Assembly: GCA_021464245.1 (NCBI GenBank)
Contig: JADCRB010000101.1
Span: 248,001 to 312,000, forward strand
From: Carallia brachiata
Taxonomy: Eukaryota > Streptophyta > Magnoliopsida > Malpighiales > Rhizophoraceae
Reading direction: 5' to 3'
Length of the DNA: 64,000 bases
Position 1 is the stretch's first letter; each line of letters begins with the position of its first letter. Under the pieces are notes generated by a model. The model had not been told where the DNA came from and did no database searches. It was given only the letters and a program-made list of their open reading frames with translations. Positions 13,001 to 25,300 of the stretch are shown piece after piece. The position numbers and the translations under genes were made by a program.

Positions 13001-15943
13001 AAGAAAATAATAAAAAAGAAGAAAAAACTATTCTAGAATTCTCTTTTTAAAAAAATAAAAAATAGAGAAAATCTCTTAAATTTATCTATTTTTTCTTAAA
13101 AAAGAAAATAAACTACACTACATGAATATAATACTCTATATTAAAATGTATTTTTATTTTTTTCTCTTTTAAATAGAATAAATAAAAATAAATTATCAAA
13201 AAATATTATTAAATTTGTGTATCGCACATGTCTGTTACTAGTTTATTTATAAATACTGCTATCGGATGGTATCACGAGCTAAATTTAATCTAAAATGTGT
13301 TGAGTTTTAGTCTTAATCCGAGACAATTAATAAAAAGGTATCATAACCCTACATAGTTAGATATCAATGCTAACTTTTATAGATAATAAGACAGTAAATT
13401 AAGAGTTAAATTGCATATCTTCCCTTATATAAACCACCCCCCCCCCCCAAAAGACTCCTAATTAAATAGAGTAAAAAACAATACTTGGGTAAAATATTTT
13501 TAATTTGGCATTATTTTTTAACGTGCAATGTTGAAAAATCAATTCATGTAAATCATGCCATTTCTTGGGTAAAAATTGAGAGAACACCATGTGAATTTTT
13601 AGCGAATAATAAGGCGAAGATGACAAGATCTCTTGATCACCAATCCAACTTTTGAAACACCAAGCCTCTCCCACTTCTCTTTTGTGCACTCAAACTAACT
13701 ATTTAATTCCAGGAAATTTTTTTCAAATTATAACTAGAAGTTCATTGTCCAGGTTGTGGTTGCAGCTGCAGCGGAAATCTTACATACCCAACATCTGACC
13801 AATAGAAAGCTTAAGGGTCTGGTAATCTAGCTTCTTTAACAAACAATTAGCTTTTTGAGCAGGAAGCAAGGATCTTGATCAATATGTAGGATGCAGCGAT
13901 TTTGTTGTTCATATTTTCTCGGGGAAAAGGGGAAAAAAAAGGAAAAACTAAAAAACTATTTTTATATGATGAAAAATTCACTTTAGTAAAATTTCAGGGT
14001 TGGTAGAATGACACTCACTGCTATGCGTCTCAAAAAGAAAAAAAAAAAAAGAATGACAGTATCGTAATTTTTCACTTGAAATATAAAATGTATCTAAAGT
14101 TATTCAAACATTATCTCATGCACTTATCTCACACGGTTCCAAGTTGGTCGTTATTATTATTACTATTTTTAACCAAATAAACTCATAATTTAACCAAACG
14201 AACTCCAAGCAAGAGAATAAAAAATTGTTGGTTCATATGCCTTGGTAGGAGACTCTGATGAAAGTTCTTATTATTTATACCTTAAAATTACAGTACTTAA
14301 CCCAATTTCTAGCTATGATTTCGCTATTACATCTCCATTTGTTTCCTTTGTCTCTCTGCTGAACAAATAATGCACTACAACATCACTTGGTTTTTCAGAA
14401 GGTTAAGGAGAAATAAACGTTATAACTACTAAGTATAGCTTAGTAACTACCAAACATAAAATTTAAGTTCAATATTTGAAATTTAAGCTTTCATATTTCA
14501 CTCGTACAGTCATAATTAGCTGTTCTATTTCCTATTTGAATGGTCCAAAAACATGTACAATCAATTGTTGAGGACAAGATGTAATTTGTGATCTTAAAAC
14601 AAGTTCTTCCACATGAGTATGTATCAAGGTTTTGTATCTGATTCTTAAAAACGACTCCAAAATCTATTACTCGTTCTTGTTGTTTTATGTTCTCGACATC
14701 TAAAAGAACGAAAATTATGACAAACCAACATCCATTGACTGAATAATTGAAGCCAGATTCATCGGTCCGTAAAACTCTCAAAACAGGAAATGTTGCTTTT
14801 CTCACAGTTTATGTCTGTGTACTTCAAAACATTAATCAAAAAACATAGAGATAACCAAAATTTAACTCGTTTATTAAAAGAATGACTATTTAAGTATTAT
14901 ATCTTCATCAATTAATCCAAAAATTGTGCAAGGTAACAATTCCCTTAGCCCTTATGAAAGGTAATAAAATAATAACATGCAAGAAAAAGTTAACCAATGA
15001 TTTTTCACATTTTTATTGCAAGAATACTGTGTCCAGCCTGTTCATGTAAGTTTTCATTACTTTACCAGCTTCTCCTTATTTTAGGAAAAATATTAATAAA
15101 AACTGAAAAGGTTTTTTTTGAGAAAAATAAAAAATGAAAAGTAACCACAAATGATATTGTAAAAAAGTCAATGGATATAATTTAGTTAAATATCAATTAT
15201 GGGCATTATTAATGAATAAATAATGCATTTGATATGAATATAATGTTAATTTTCACAAAATCATATTCTTCATTTCTTGAATTAGGGTTTTTTCATTTAA
15301 ATATTGAGATGCTAAAATTAAAAAGAGACTAATATACAAGTTATTGTGCTTAAATTTCTATGTTTGAAATATCTACAAATAAATACATTTGAACTAATAT
15401 GTTAAAAATAATTTAATAAAATCTCAAATTCAAGACGCGGATAAATAATGGTGTTATTGAACTTCAACTTAAACTAATCCATTAGATCTAAATAAATAAC
15501 TTGGAAGACTTTTTAAGTTATAAATAACTAATAACTTGTGAAGTAAATTGGACATTAATTACAAAAAAATAAAATAATTAAAACTATGTAAAAAACAAAT
15601 ATTTAACCCGTGCAAAACGCGAGCTAAACCTTAGGTTAAAATATACTAAAAAAAGTCTCTCCAATAATGAATGCATAAGTTGCGTCCAATTAATTCGAAA
15701 CATCTTTTCTTTTTTTTGGTTATCTCTTGTTTTGATGTTTAAACAAAGAAATCATAAAAATATAAATATGAATATTCAACAAATATAATTCAATTTATTT
15801 AAAATTGTATACAAAACTGTTCAACCTGAGTAGTGTGGACTGAACCCCAATTTTAACTATGTATATAATGAATTGTTTGGCAACTAATCAAATGTAGTGT
15901 TTCTTATTGTACAGCTCAAATTAATGGAAATGTTCGACCAGCT

Positions 15944-16447
15944 TTACGGGTAATTACACATTCCATATACGCATAGCTCATGCTTGGGGCACCGATTATT
16001 GCACCTACCAGAATGCTTTTTGTCAAAGGCTAAAGTGACGCATTGCCTTCTGCAACAATCTTCCGTGTAGTCACATTTCCTCTTGCATGCACCACAGTTG
16101 TTTCGATCCGTGGAAAGGTCCATGCACTTGTTATTGCAGCAAGTGAGGGTCTTGTTGTGATAATTGTCTCTAGAGATTTTGCATATTTCATTGTGCTTGT
16201 GGCAATGGTGGGCTGCTCTTGGGTTCTTGTCATCGACAAGGAAACGACTCAACCTCTTGGAAGGTGACATTATTGGATTCTTCTCTTCATGGATCGCAAA
16301 CCCTTTTGAGAATGTGGTTAAAGAATCAATATTATTGTTGTGCTCGAACGGTGGCTTCTCTTCCACTTCACTACTGATTTTGATTGTGAGGCTAATGGAC
16401 AGAGCCATGGATGTGGCCATGATCAATATGATTTTTGGGAATTCCAT
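15944..16447 (-). CDS. STIG1-like secreted cysteine-rich protein
   Basis: A single-exon gene of 167 aa with an N-terminal hydrophobic signal ([15 protein letters not shown]) followed by a variable region. From about residue 80 to the end is the STIG1 Cys-rich domain: [40 protein letters not shown], and CVYGMCNYP at the end. I count 15 cysteines in the domain. The usual second NCGxC-type repeat reads HSGRC here, a Ser where the family normally has Cys. STIG1-type proteins are extracellular; characterised ones act in stigma exudate, pollen-tube growth or cell-death signalling, but the role of this one is not shown. The domain is complete to its natural end. Confidence 0.9.
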   Translation of the reverse strand: MEFPKIILIMATSMALSISLTIKISSEVEEKPPFEHNNNIDSLTTFSKGFAIHEEKNPIMSPSKRLSRFLVDDKNPRAAHHCHKHNEICKISRDNYHNKTLTCCNNKCMDLSTDRNNCGACKRKCDYTEDCCRRQCVTLAFDKKHSGRCNNRCPKHELCVYGMCNYP

Positions 16448-16465
16448 GGCTCGAAAGGGAGGAGG

Positions 16466-16467
16466 TG

Positions 16468-16498
<31 letters not shown>
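16466..16498. repeat. (GA/CT)n tract in the 5' leader of the STIG1-like gene
   Basis: The GA tract on the plus strand is CT on the coding strand. It lies about 20-50 bases before the ATG at 16447 and downstream of the TATA box, so it would be transcribed as a pyrimidine-rich leader. Confidence 0.85.
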
Positions 16499-16527
16499 GG
16501 GAGGAATTATGGAGTGGTGGACTTAAG

Positions 16528-16534
16528 ATTTATA
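16528..16534 (-). promoter_or_regulatory. TATA box of the STIG1-like gene
   Basis: The minus strand reads TATAAAT about 80 bp upstream of the start codon at 16447, with the CT-rich leader between. Confidence 0.6.
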
Positions 16535-16984
16535 CTGAGACTAATGAGTGGTTGACTAGTAAAAATTGGTGAAATGTGCAGGGTCTTTGGAATGTGCTCC
16601 AAAGAGTATAGTGTAGTCATGTTCCTGTTCTATGTATAGCTTGGTGTATCCTTAATTATTAAAGAAAAATCTTGCTGCCTCTAGTGCCACTGGCAAGTTC
16701 TACTTTTTCTCTTTTCTCACTAAAGCAATAGACCGATTCGCAAGCAGAAAAATTATTTGTAATTAAGTTCATGTCTTAGATCTGATTAAATTAATTGAAT
16801 TCACGTAATTTTATTATTAAAAAATCTAAACTACAATATAGAAAATTAGACTCTGAAAATGTTGCTAATAAGTGATGTGAATTATAGATCAAAAACACTA
16901 TAAGCTCAAATGAGATGGGTGTCTACCATGAGAATTTATTAATCAAGCAATCAATGCCAGTAAACTAGCAACGAAGAATTAGTA

Positions 16985-17045
16985 TCGCCCGTTCCTTTTT
17001 TTTTTTTTTTTTTTTTGACATAAGTTTCGCGGCTTTCGCCCGTTC
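16985..17045 (-). mobile_element. Tiny T-tailed insertion flanked by a 10-bp direct repeat
   Basis: TCGCCCGTTC occurs at 16985-16994 and again at 17036-17045. Between them lies a T-run of more than 20 followed by GACATAAGTTTCGCGGCTT. Read on the minus strand this is a ~17-nt tag with a poly(A) tail and a target-site duplication, as expected of a severely 5'-truncated product of LINE-mediated retrotransposition. Confidence 0.55.
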
Positions 17046-19668
17046 TTGAATGAAAAGCAAAAGCAACGCGTCATAGTGGGATGGAACGAAAAAGCACCAC
17101 GTGTCAATTTGAATTCTCAGTCGGCATTTCTGTCCCAGTAGCCGTCGGGGCAGAACCCCTTGTTTTGAGGGATAATAATCATTTTAATTTTATATTTTTA
17201 AAATTTTTTATAATTAAATTTTTTCTATCAATAATTATTAATCAAATCATTTAAAATATACTTTTTATCAAATAAAAGTAAATTAAAAAATCTTAAATAC
17301 ATTAGTTTAATTATTTTTTAAAATACTAAAATAAAGAAATACAAAAGAAGCCACATTTTTTCTTTTTTTTTATTAATATCTATTTATTCAAAGTACATTT
17401 TTAATAGTTTGACTGATAATCGTTGATAGAAATGACTCGCTTGTAAAGAATCTGAGAGACATAACACTTAATTGAAAAAATTGAAAGGTTTAAAACTTAA
17501 TTAAAAAAATTTATAAAAATTTATAACTAAAATAATTATTATCCCTTGTTTTGAGGGGGTGCTAGCCTCCCTGCCTTTTATTTTTTCCTTTTAAAATTAG
17601 GAGATTTCTAGCCCCTAATTTTATCATTATATATGGTTTACGTAACAATAAAACTAAAATGATGTAATCATATGTTGTCTTACATAGCATAATAAAGCTG
17701 ATTATAGTCTGTTATGAATATCCCATTTTCAGGTTCCAATCTAGTCTTTGTGAATATTCGAAATAGTAGTAGTTAGTTTATTTAATGTTAACATAGAGGA
17801 TAATTAAGGTGTAAGGACACTGCAGGTGCTACTTTATGCTTGAACTCACCTTTTGTAAGTACCTATATATTGTGAGATTTTGGACTACGACCAATTGGTT
17901 AGGTTCTAGTCTAATTTTAATTGTTGCGAATATTGTCATTTGATCCTCTTATACCAAAAAGAAAAAGAATATAAGTAATATTATGGAATCCAGAGACCAA
18001 AACTCGATAATTACATGGAAGGGTAATGATAAAAATAATAATAATAAAATGAAAGAAATTAATGATTAACAGATTTAATGAAATAAATAGAGAATTTTAG
18101 TGGAATTAAGTGTTAACATTCATAATTAGTACTATGATATTTAGAGCATCCATTTCTATGAGTTTCATCATTTGTTTAGTCAAAGCCTTTGAGTTACCAT
18201 AGTCTCTCTTTTTTTTCTTTTTTTTTTTTTTTCAAATTTCAGGCCAGTTAGCCTATATAATATACAATGAGGTAATTTTTTTAATTTCATAATTCTCATA
18301 TTTTTTTTTCTAAAATTAAAATATAAAACTTATAAAAAAAAATGTAAATTTTAACCATTACTTGTGGTGTCTTCTCAAAATCTAAGTGTCATGATTGACT
18401 TTCTTTGTTTCTATTTAGATTTTTAAAATCATTATGATATTCAAGTTTTCTTACGGGGATTGCGGCCTGCAGAAGTATGAATGGTTACCGTTGAAGCTTA
18501 ATAATGTCACATGCTTTCAGCTCATATTATGTTGGAAAAAATTAGGAAACTTATATATCTATTGTCACAAAATTAACACACATAATCTGAATTGTTATAT
18601 TATAAAAAATATATTAAATTTTAAAAAATAAAAAATAGATAAATTATTATATTAATTACACGTTTTTCGTATACTTTATTTAGTATACTACGTAGTTTAT
18701 TATGTATCAACAGATGCACGTTTATGAATTCTATACCCAGCTAACTAATAATTAAGGGCTTTGCATCATATAAATTTAATAACTTAATTTTTGTCTATGC
18801 ATTGCAGATGGTTAATTTCTTACGTGGTAAATGATATTCTTTTAGCCGTTGTAAATGCTAATTGCTACTTGCTGCAGCAATGCCGCAATCTGATTATGAA
18901 GCTCTTGGATATGTTATTAATTGCTTTATTGGACAGAACCACACAGTCAATCATCACACGTTAATTAAACAATACTTTTAAGTAATATTATGGAAAAAAT
19001 TTGTGCTCTCAAAGGACAACTTTTCTTTTATAAACCTTAAGATATAGAATCAGTTACGGTTTAGACAATTGATCTTGTTTTTTTTTTTTTGTTAATAAAA
19101 AAATTAATCAAAACACTTGTGAGTTGAGACTGATATTTTTATTATTATCATATTTATTTAATCATTTTTAAAAGACTGATTTATCACTTAAATACAAATA
19201 AAACTAAATAAATTTTTCTCATATTCACATGCTTTTAACGAGTCTAAAACTAAAAATTAGGCTCCGAACATAAATCTCTATTTTATTAGGAGGCAAATGT
19301 CAAAAAAATACACCCTAACACAAGTCAATAAAAAAAGAACACGTCACATTACCATTCAAGCGGCTACTGTATTAATCTTGTTCTCAAATCCCATATTTTC
19401 ATGCCAAATGCACCCTTTGGATAAAATTTTATCTGGGCCTCAACAGTTTTTCGGCCTTACAAATTTCTTTCCTTTTAGTCTATCGACATGGGCCAGACAG
19501 CTTCCCTTTTTATTTTTCAGCCCACAAAGCCCAATGAATGTAAACCTTATTCTTGAAAAGCCAAAAATGGACAAAAAAAAAAGAAAAAAAAAAGAAAAGA
19601 AAAGGTAAAAAAAAAACAAAAAGAAAAGGAGGAGGTCGGTTTGTAGTTTTGCAGGTTATTTTCCTTGC

Positions 19669-19676
19669 TATATAAA
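19669..19676 (+). promoter_or_regulatory. TATA box of VPS35L
   Basis: TATATAAA about 115 bp upstream of the ATG at 19788. It is followed by a CT-rich leader (about 19755-19775). Confidence 0.6.
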
Positions 19677-19787
19677 TGTTGAGTAAATTAATAATAACGT
19701 ATTAAAAACGGTAGGCTCTTTCAGCCGATATCAATTTTTTCGAAATTACCGCAGATCTCTCTCTCGCTCTCGCAGAACACTACTCCA

Positions 19788-22366
19788 ATGGAGTTCCGGC
19801 CTCGAGACTACAAAGCGGAACGAGAATCACACGCGCTGCCTCGCGTACGCGCCGACGGGCATCCTCTGGCAACTCCGTCTCCGTGTCCTCCTCAGCCCTT
19901 TCACGGCCACAGCGACTCCAAGAAACAGTCATCAACAACGTCGAATCAAGAAACTCCTGAAAACGATGACAAGAAAGATTTCGTTGATCCGCTAAGATCG
20001 CCGGAAGTGGACGCGTCGGAATGGAGGCCTGCCGAGAGTATTGCTAGTGGACGCCGCCTAGTTTCCTCTGGCGATCAAGTTCCTTCAAAAGAATGGTCCT
20101 CTTTTAAGAGATTCTTGATGCAAAAGTTTCCTGTCTCCAAGATGATCTCAGTCTCGTCGGTACATGTTGTTCTTTTCAATCTTTGTTTTTTCTTTTTATT
20201 TTCAAGAATTTTATTTATCTTTTTTTTTTCTTGGAAACTTACGCCTTGAGTTATAACCCTACGATCTTTTTGCAGATGCCTGATGTGATAATTAGAAGCG
20301 GCAAGGGTAGGATATGCTTCTTCTCCTTTTTATTTTTGAATTTTTTTTAAATTAAATTTGATTGTTTTTTAATTAAATTGATTTCAGGGCTGTGTGTTTG
20401 TTTTTGATTGAAAATTGTTGCAGCAAACGAGAAAACTTCAAAAGTTACCCGTCTGGAGGACCTTGATGATTCGGAAAGAATCTTTGAAGAGGATGCCAAC
20501 CTCATTACCAGACAGGAGTATGTGTCGCGATTACATGACCTTAAAGATGAAATCATTCGCGCGTGGAATGTAGAAGATCGTGTTACAGCTTTGAAGTTAT
20601 CTATAAAGGTGAATTTCTTGGGGATGATTTTGTTGTATGTCTTTGTCCCTAGTTGAATTGATCTATTACCTATAAATATGTAATAGTCTGTGAATTAAAC
20701 TTAGTTAACGTTGTTCTTGATGAGATGTAGGGTGGGGACTGGTCTGAGGTCCTTCATTCCATGTTTAAGCGAGAAAGGAAACATGTATGCCTCATACATA
20801 ATTATGTTGTTCGTGTTGCATATTTGGGGATTTTTGAGTCCTACTGGTACATTGCAATCGGAAATTTAGACCCAGTGTTAGTGTTGCTAAAGTCAGGTCT
20901 TGGGGAATGTCTTGATTCTTTCTTGGATTTTTATGACTTGGCTATCATTTTTACGCCGTGCAGGTTGCTAAACTTTTGATGGATACGTCAGTTCTGTACT
21001 TTTATCCTACACTATTTGTTCTTGCAACAGATGTGTTGGACACACTTGGGGATATGGTATGGAAACGCGTCAGACAGAAAGCTGAATTTTCTGAAAATGG
21101 AAGCTTACTCTATTCATTGCCAGGTCTATATCTTTTTATTAGTCTTCGTTATATTTCTGTGTCAGACATGCTTGTCTCCTAATATTGGTGATCATACAAG
21201 GATAATAAATACAAATCTTGAATTTATAACCTTGTCCTTGGACTAATTGATCTAAGGCTTCTTAACAGTTTGTTCCCTTCTTTGTCGGCATCTTTTAGGC
21301 AGCTGTATGGTTCCTGAACCACTTTTTGGTTTATTTGGCAGAGGACTTCAAAGCAAGTGATATCTGTTCCAATGCTAAAGAAACATGCTATAACTGGTTT
21401 TGCAAAGTTGGTTCCATACGGAGCTTCTTCCACGCATGTGAGGTCCATATCTTGTCATGTTCTCTACACTTGTTAGCATGTGTATGTTTTTAGCAATTAT
21501 AGTCATGTGAAGATGTTCTTTGTGTTGTTTGCTCATTGGCTTATGATCTTTCCTCCTCTATTTTTTGAGGATATCATTGCCGTGTGAATTAATCAGATGT
21601 CTGTTTTGCTGCAAAGAATGTTGAACCTTGGAAAGGGAATTACTCTGCTCATTTGTTGCTTTCTCTCAATGGGAATCTATGTCGCTGCTGCATGTATTAG
21701 GAGTTTTGTGGTTTGATTTTAAGAAGGATGGCTGGCATGATGCATCTTGTCTTCTTTCTCAATAATTAATAACCCATGGTTAAGTGAACTAATGTGGTTG
21801 CCTTTTAATCTGCATTTTTGTAGATATTGTGTACATGCACTCAAATTTGTGTTAAATGGTTGAAGGCAAAATGAATGAATAGACTGTAGTCTGGCATTCT
21901 AAATGTTGGAGGATGTAGAGAAAGCCAGAACTGAGAGCTGATAGTTAATCATTATCTTGGGATGGAGTTTAGTTAGTTGCAGATTACGGTAGGATTTCAG
22001 AAAGTAAATTTAATGGGCTTCAAAATGGGAGAGTGGTTGAAGATGGTTAGTTCTTTTCTTGCTTAACACAAGCTCTATTTAGGTGACCTCTTCGCACTCT
22101 TAGATTTTTCTCGAAATACTAAACAATTGGTTTCTTTATAATTACAATTTATGGTTTCCAGTATTCCACTTAGCTATTGTTATTTTGTCTTGCTGGGATA
22201 TCTTTTCTATTTTGCAATTTATAACTAAGGTCTTAATGGTGATGCAACTTTAGAGGTTCAGCAATTTTTCTTTCTATATGTAACCATTCTCTTCCCCTTC
22301 ATACAAGTTATCTTTATGTCTCTCCCAGCCCCCCTTCTTCTTCTTCTTCTTCTTCTTCTTCTCTCT

Positions 22367-22397
<31 letters not shown>

Positions 22398-25300
22398 CTC
22401 CTCTCTCTCTCTCTCTCTCTCTGTGCATTGATTGCTGGTCATTGCTTTGTGTTGTGATTCAGTTATTTGGAGCTGGCAATATTGCCTTGTTGGCGTTTTC
22501 TGTGTGACAATCATTTAGACAGTCTCCAGCGGCTAGTCATGATGATGAGAGGGTTAGCAGATCCATTAGCATCTACCTATTGTCGTCTGTACATGGCCCA
22601 TTGTGCACGCAAGATCCCGGCATCTGGTACAGGTATATATTACTGCCTCCTCGGGTGAATGACATTGTGCGTAAACAGATTTCATACAGATGTTAAGCAA
22701 TATCAGCTTCAAAATTTCCAGATAATTGGCTTGGCATGATCTTTTCCAGGTTTTTATGTTCTAGTTTCCATCCAAAGTTATATTGGACTGGTTGTACTAT
22801 GGGTTGCATATGTAAACTAGATGTTGATTTTAGGCCTGCTAGAATTAGCGTAGATCTTCCACAAAGTTCATGTGTGGTTGTGTTCAACAATTTGATTTAC
22901 ATTGAGAACATCTAAAAAGGATCTCAAAGAGCTTAGTGCCCCCAACTCCCATCATAAAACAATGTGCATTGTAGCAAACAAGGCTCCCCACTGTGGGGTC
23001 TGGAGAAGGGTGAAACATACGTAGCTTTACCCTTGTTTTTACTAAGAGATTGTTTTTGCAGTTCAAACCTGTGACCTCTAGGTTAAAATGAGTAACTTTA
23101 CTGTTACACCAAGGCTCACCCTTCTAGTCACCCCATTAGATATGAGATATTAATATTTGCTCTTTTTTTTCTTTATTGTTCTAGTTTATGGAGAGACTTA
23201 TAACCTGGTCTTATGAAGCTCAATCATTTATTTCATTTATTTACTTTGGACAATTTGCATTTTCAATGGTTAACAATTATTCCTACTGGTTCCTGGAAGT
23301 CTTCATGGGTGCTTCCTTGGTCTCTTCCTTGGTTTGCTATGCTGTATTGTGTAGAACTATAGCCAACCCTAGATATGCTTAATTGAAATTAATAGGTAAA
23401 GCAAGTGCCAGAGTGTATTAATATTTTGTAGACTTACATCTTGTTCAATTTGATCAACTGTGACAGGGTATTTGGTGATGTGCATTAATGATATGCAGAA
23501 TCTATTAATGCGTCTTTTTTCATCAAAGAATACTTCGCTTGGTCATTTTTCTGAGAGAAAAAGGTTGCTTATCAGTATGATGGAACCCACTATTGAATAT
23601 ATTATGAAATGCATATTTGAGGATGCATCTCAGGTTGGTAATTAACTTATGGTAATTTTACTCACATTTTTCCTGGAAATTCTGATCTGTAGATATGGCA
23701 GTAAGTCCATGCATTGTTAGCCATGTCACATGGATTGCTTTAATATTGATAGTGCTGTACCTTATATTATCTTTAGATGTGCAGTAAGTCCATGTGCTGT
23801 TAGTTGATTCTTATGCATTTCTTTAACATATTATGTGTTGTACTCTGGAGTATAGTGAGAGTTCATGACGTATGTGGCAATTGAAACTAAGCAACATTTT
23901 TTTTTTTTTACTCTCCTAATGTTGATGAAATCTCTGTTGATCACGTCATCTTAGTAATGTTGTAATATAGGAAGGAAGTTAAATAATCTGTCTGCTAGAT
24001 TTGGACTTGACATTGCTCTCAAATGTCTGCTAAAAAGAGGCAAGTAGATGCTGTGCTTGTGGAGCTTGGATTGGTTAGGAATCAGGCAGGGTTGTATCAG
24101 AGTTCACCATGTGTCTCACTTGTTCTTCACCACCTGCTGAAGGAACTTCCACAGAAGTAGTCAGCTCCCACACCATGTATATTCTTGATCTGGTTAAGTG
24201 CAGCGGTGATAGTTCTTGCGATCAGGTATATACAAATATTTTTTTCTGAAAGAGAATAAATGCAGATTGTCATAATATATTTGTTTTTAATGGCATTTTT
24301 TCCCCACTGTTTCAGTCTGTTGTATGTCTGAATTGTTGTTTCTAACTTTTGGCTGGTCTAGTGCATGAATTTCAGTTTACTTGGACTCAGGCTCTCTGAA
24401 AGTATACCCCAATTGGATATTGTCAATTCCGTGGTTGATGAAGTTATTCAGGTACTTTCTGCTTTTTGTTCCTGTTTGCTTGATGTCCAAAGGAATTTTC
24501 ATGATCATTGGAACTGATTGTGTGTCTCTCTCTGTGCTTACTGCTTAGACTTTTTCACTAGCCTAGTAAGCAAGAAAAACGAGGCTCTTTTTTCAAAAAT
24601 TGTGAAAGTATAGATGGAAGGACCTCAGTATACACATTTTTGTACCTTTTCCAACAGCAGAAAGGTTTACCATTCTCTTGACCTTATCTGAGTGGTAGAA
24701 CTTAAAGGACAGTGGATTTATACAGTGTGGAACAAGTAATGTAATTGGATGGATCTTTAATTGTGTGAATACATATTCCCTCCTTCACTTGCAAAAAGCC
24801 GAGGGAAAAGTTTAGATTTTTTGGCAGAAAGAAAGAGTTGTGGTCTATCTTCATTAATTTTCCCAAAGTGATAAGTCAGGTGATTCAGGGGGCAGGTCAG
24901 TCATCACCGAGTGTTCTTCCATAACAACTCTCGCTTTTGTCTTTGTCGCCCATTATCATTGAGCAGTGTCTTTCTGTTGAATTTAAAAGTAAATGTTGGC
25001 TAATAACTTGTTTTGGAATATTTGTGTAAGTCATGAGAAAAAGCAGTTGTTGCATTGAGTCCCTGTTTTTATATGGATGATTCTGTTATGGATGATTCTG
25101 TTTTTGTTGCTATTGTCCTTAGCTAACTTATATCTTCCTCATTCCCCCCCCCCCCTTTTTCTTGGCATATTCTGTCACATCTATGCTCAATTTTAAAGTC
25201 AATACAGGTTTGCACTCATTATGATCGACTCGATAACTACTTGAAAGTTGTGGATGCTTACATGGATATTATACTTCAAAATCAGATGGTAAGTTGGGTG

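Larger units (their letters stand above)
8993..15943. other. 7-kb gene-poor AT-rich intergenic region
   Basis: No recognisable gene. Contents include an imperfect 53-bp tandem duplication at 9901-10002, a TA microsatellite at about 10342-10363, many A/T homopolymers, and long stretches of over 75% AT. A minus-strand ORF of 104 codons (14491-14805) matched nothing I recognise and has no supporting context. Transposon remnants may be present but no ends could be defined. Confidence 0.6.
16448..19787. other. Intergenic region between STIG1-like and VPS35L genes
   Basis: The two genes diverge, so both promoters are here. Apart from TATA elements, a T-tailed micro-insertion (16995-17035) and A/T homopolymers, nothing coding was recognised. 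The ORF at 19297-19608 is low complexity and ends in a Lys/A-run. Confidence 0.6.

Noticed and set aside
14491..14805. 104-codon minus-strand ORF with several Cys
   Set aside because: No signal peptide, motif, intron context or promoter was recognised, and the surroundings are AT-rich and transposon-like.
20732..20780. Possible extra VPS35L exon after an AG at 20731
   Set aside because: It would interrupt the conserved LSIK-VAKLLMD junction, which is in phase when 20608 joins 20964.
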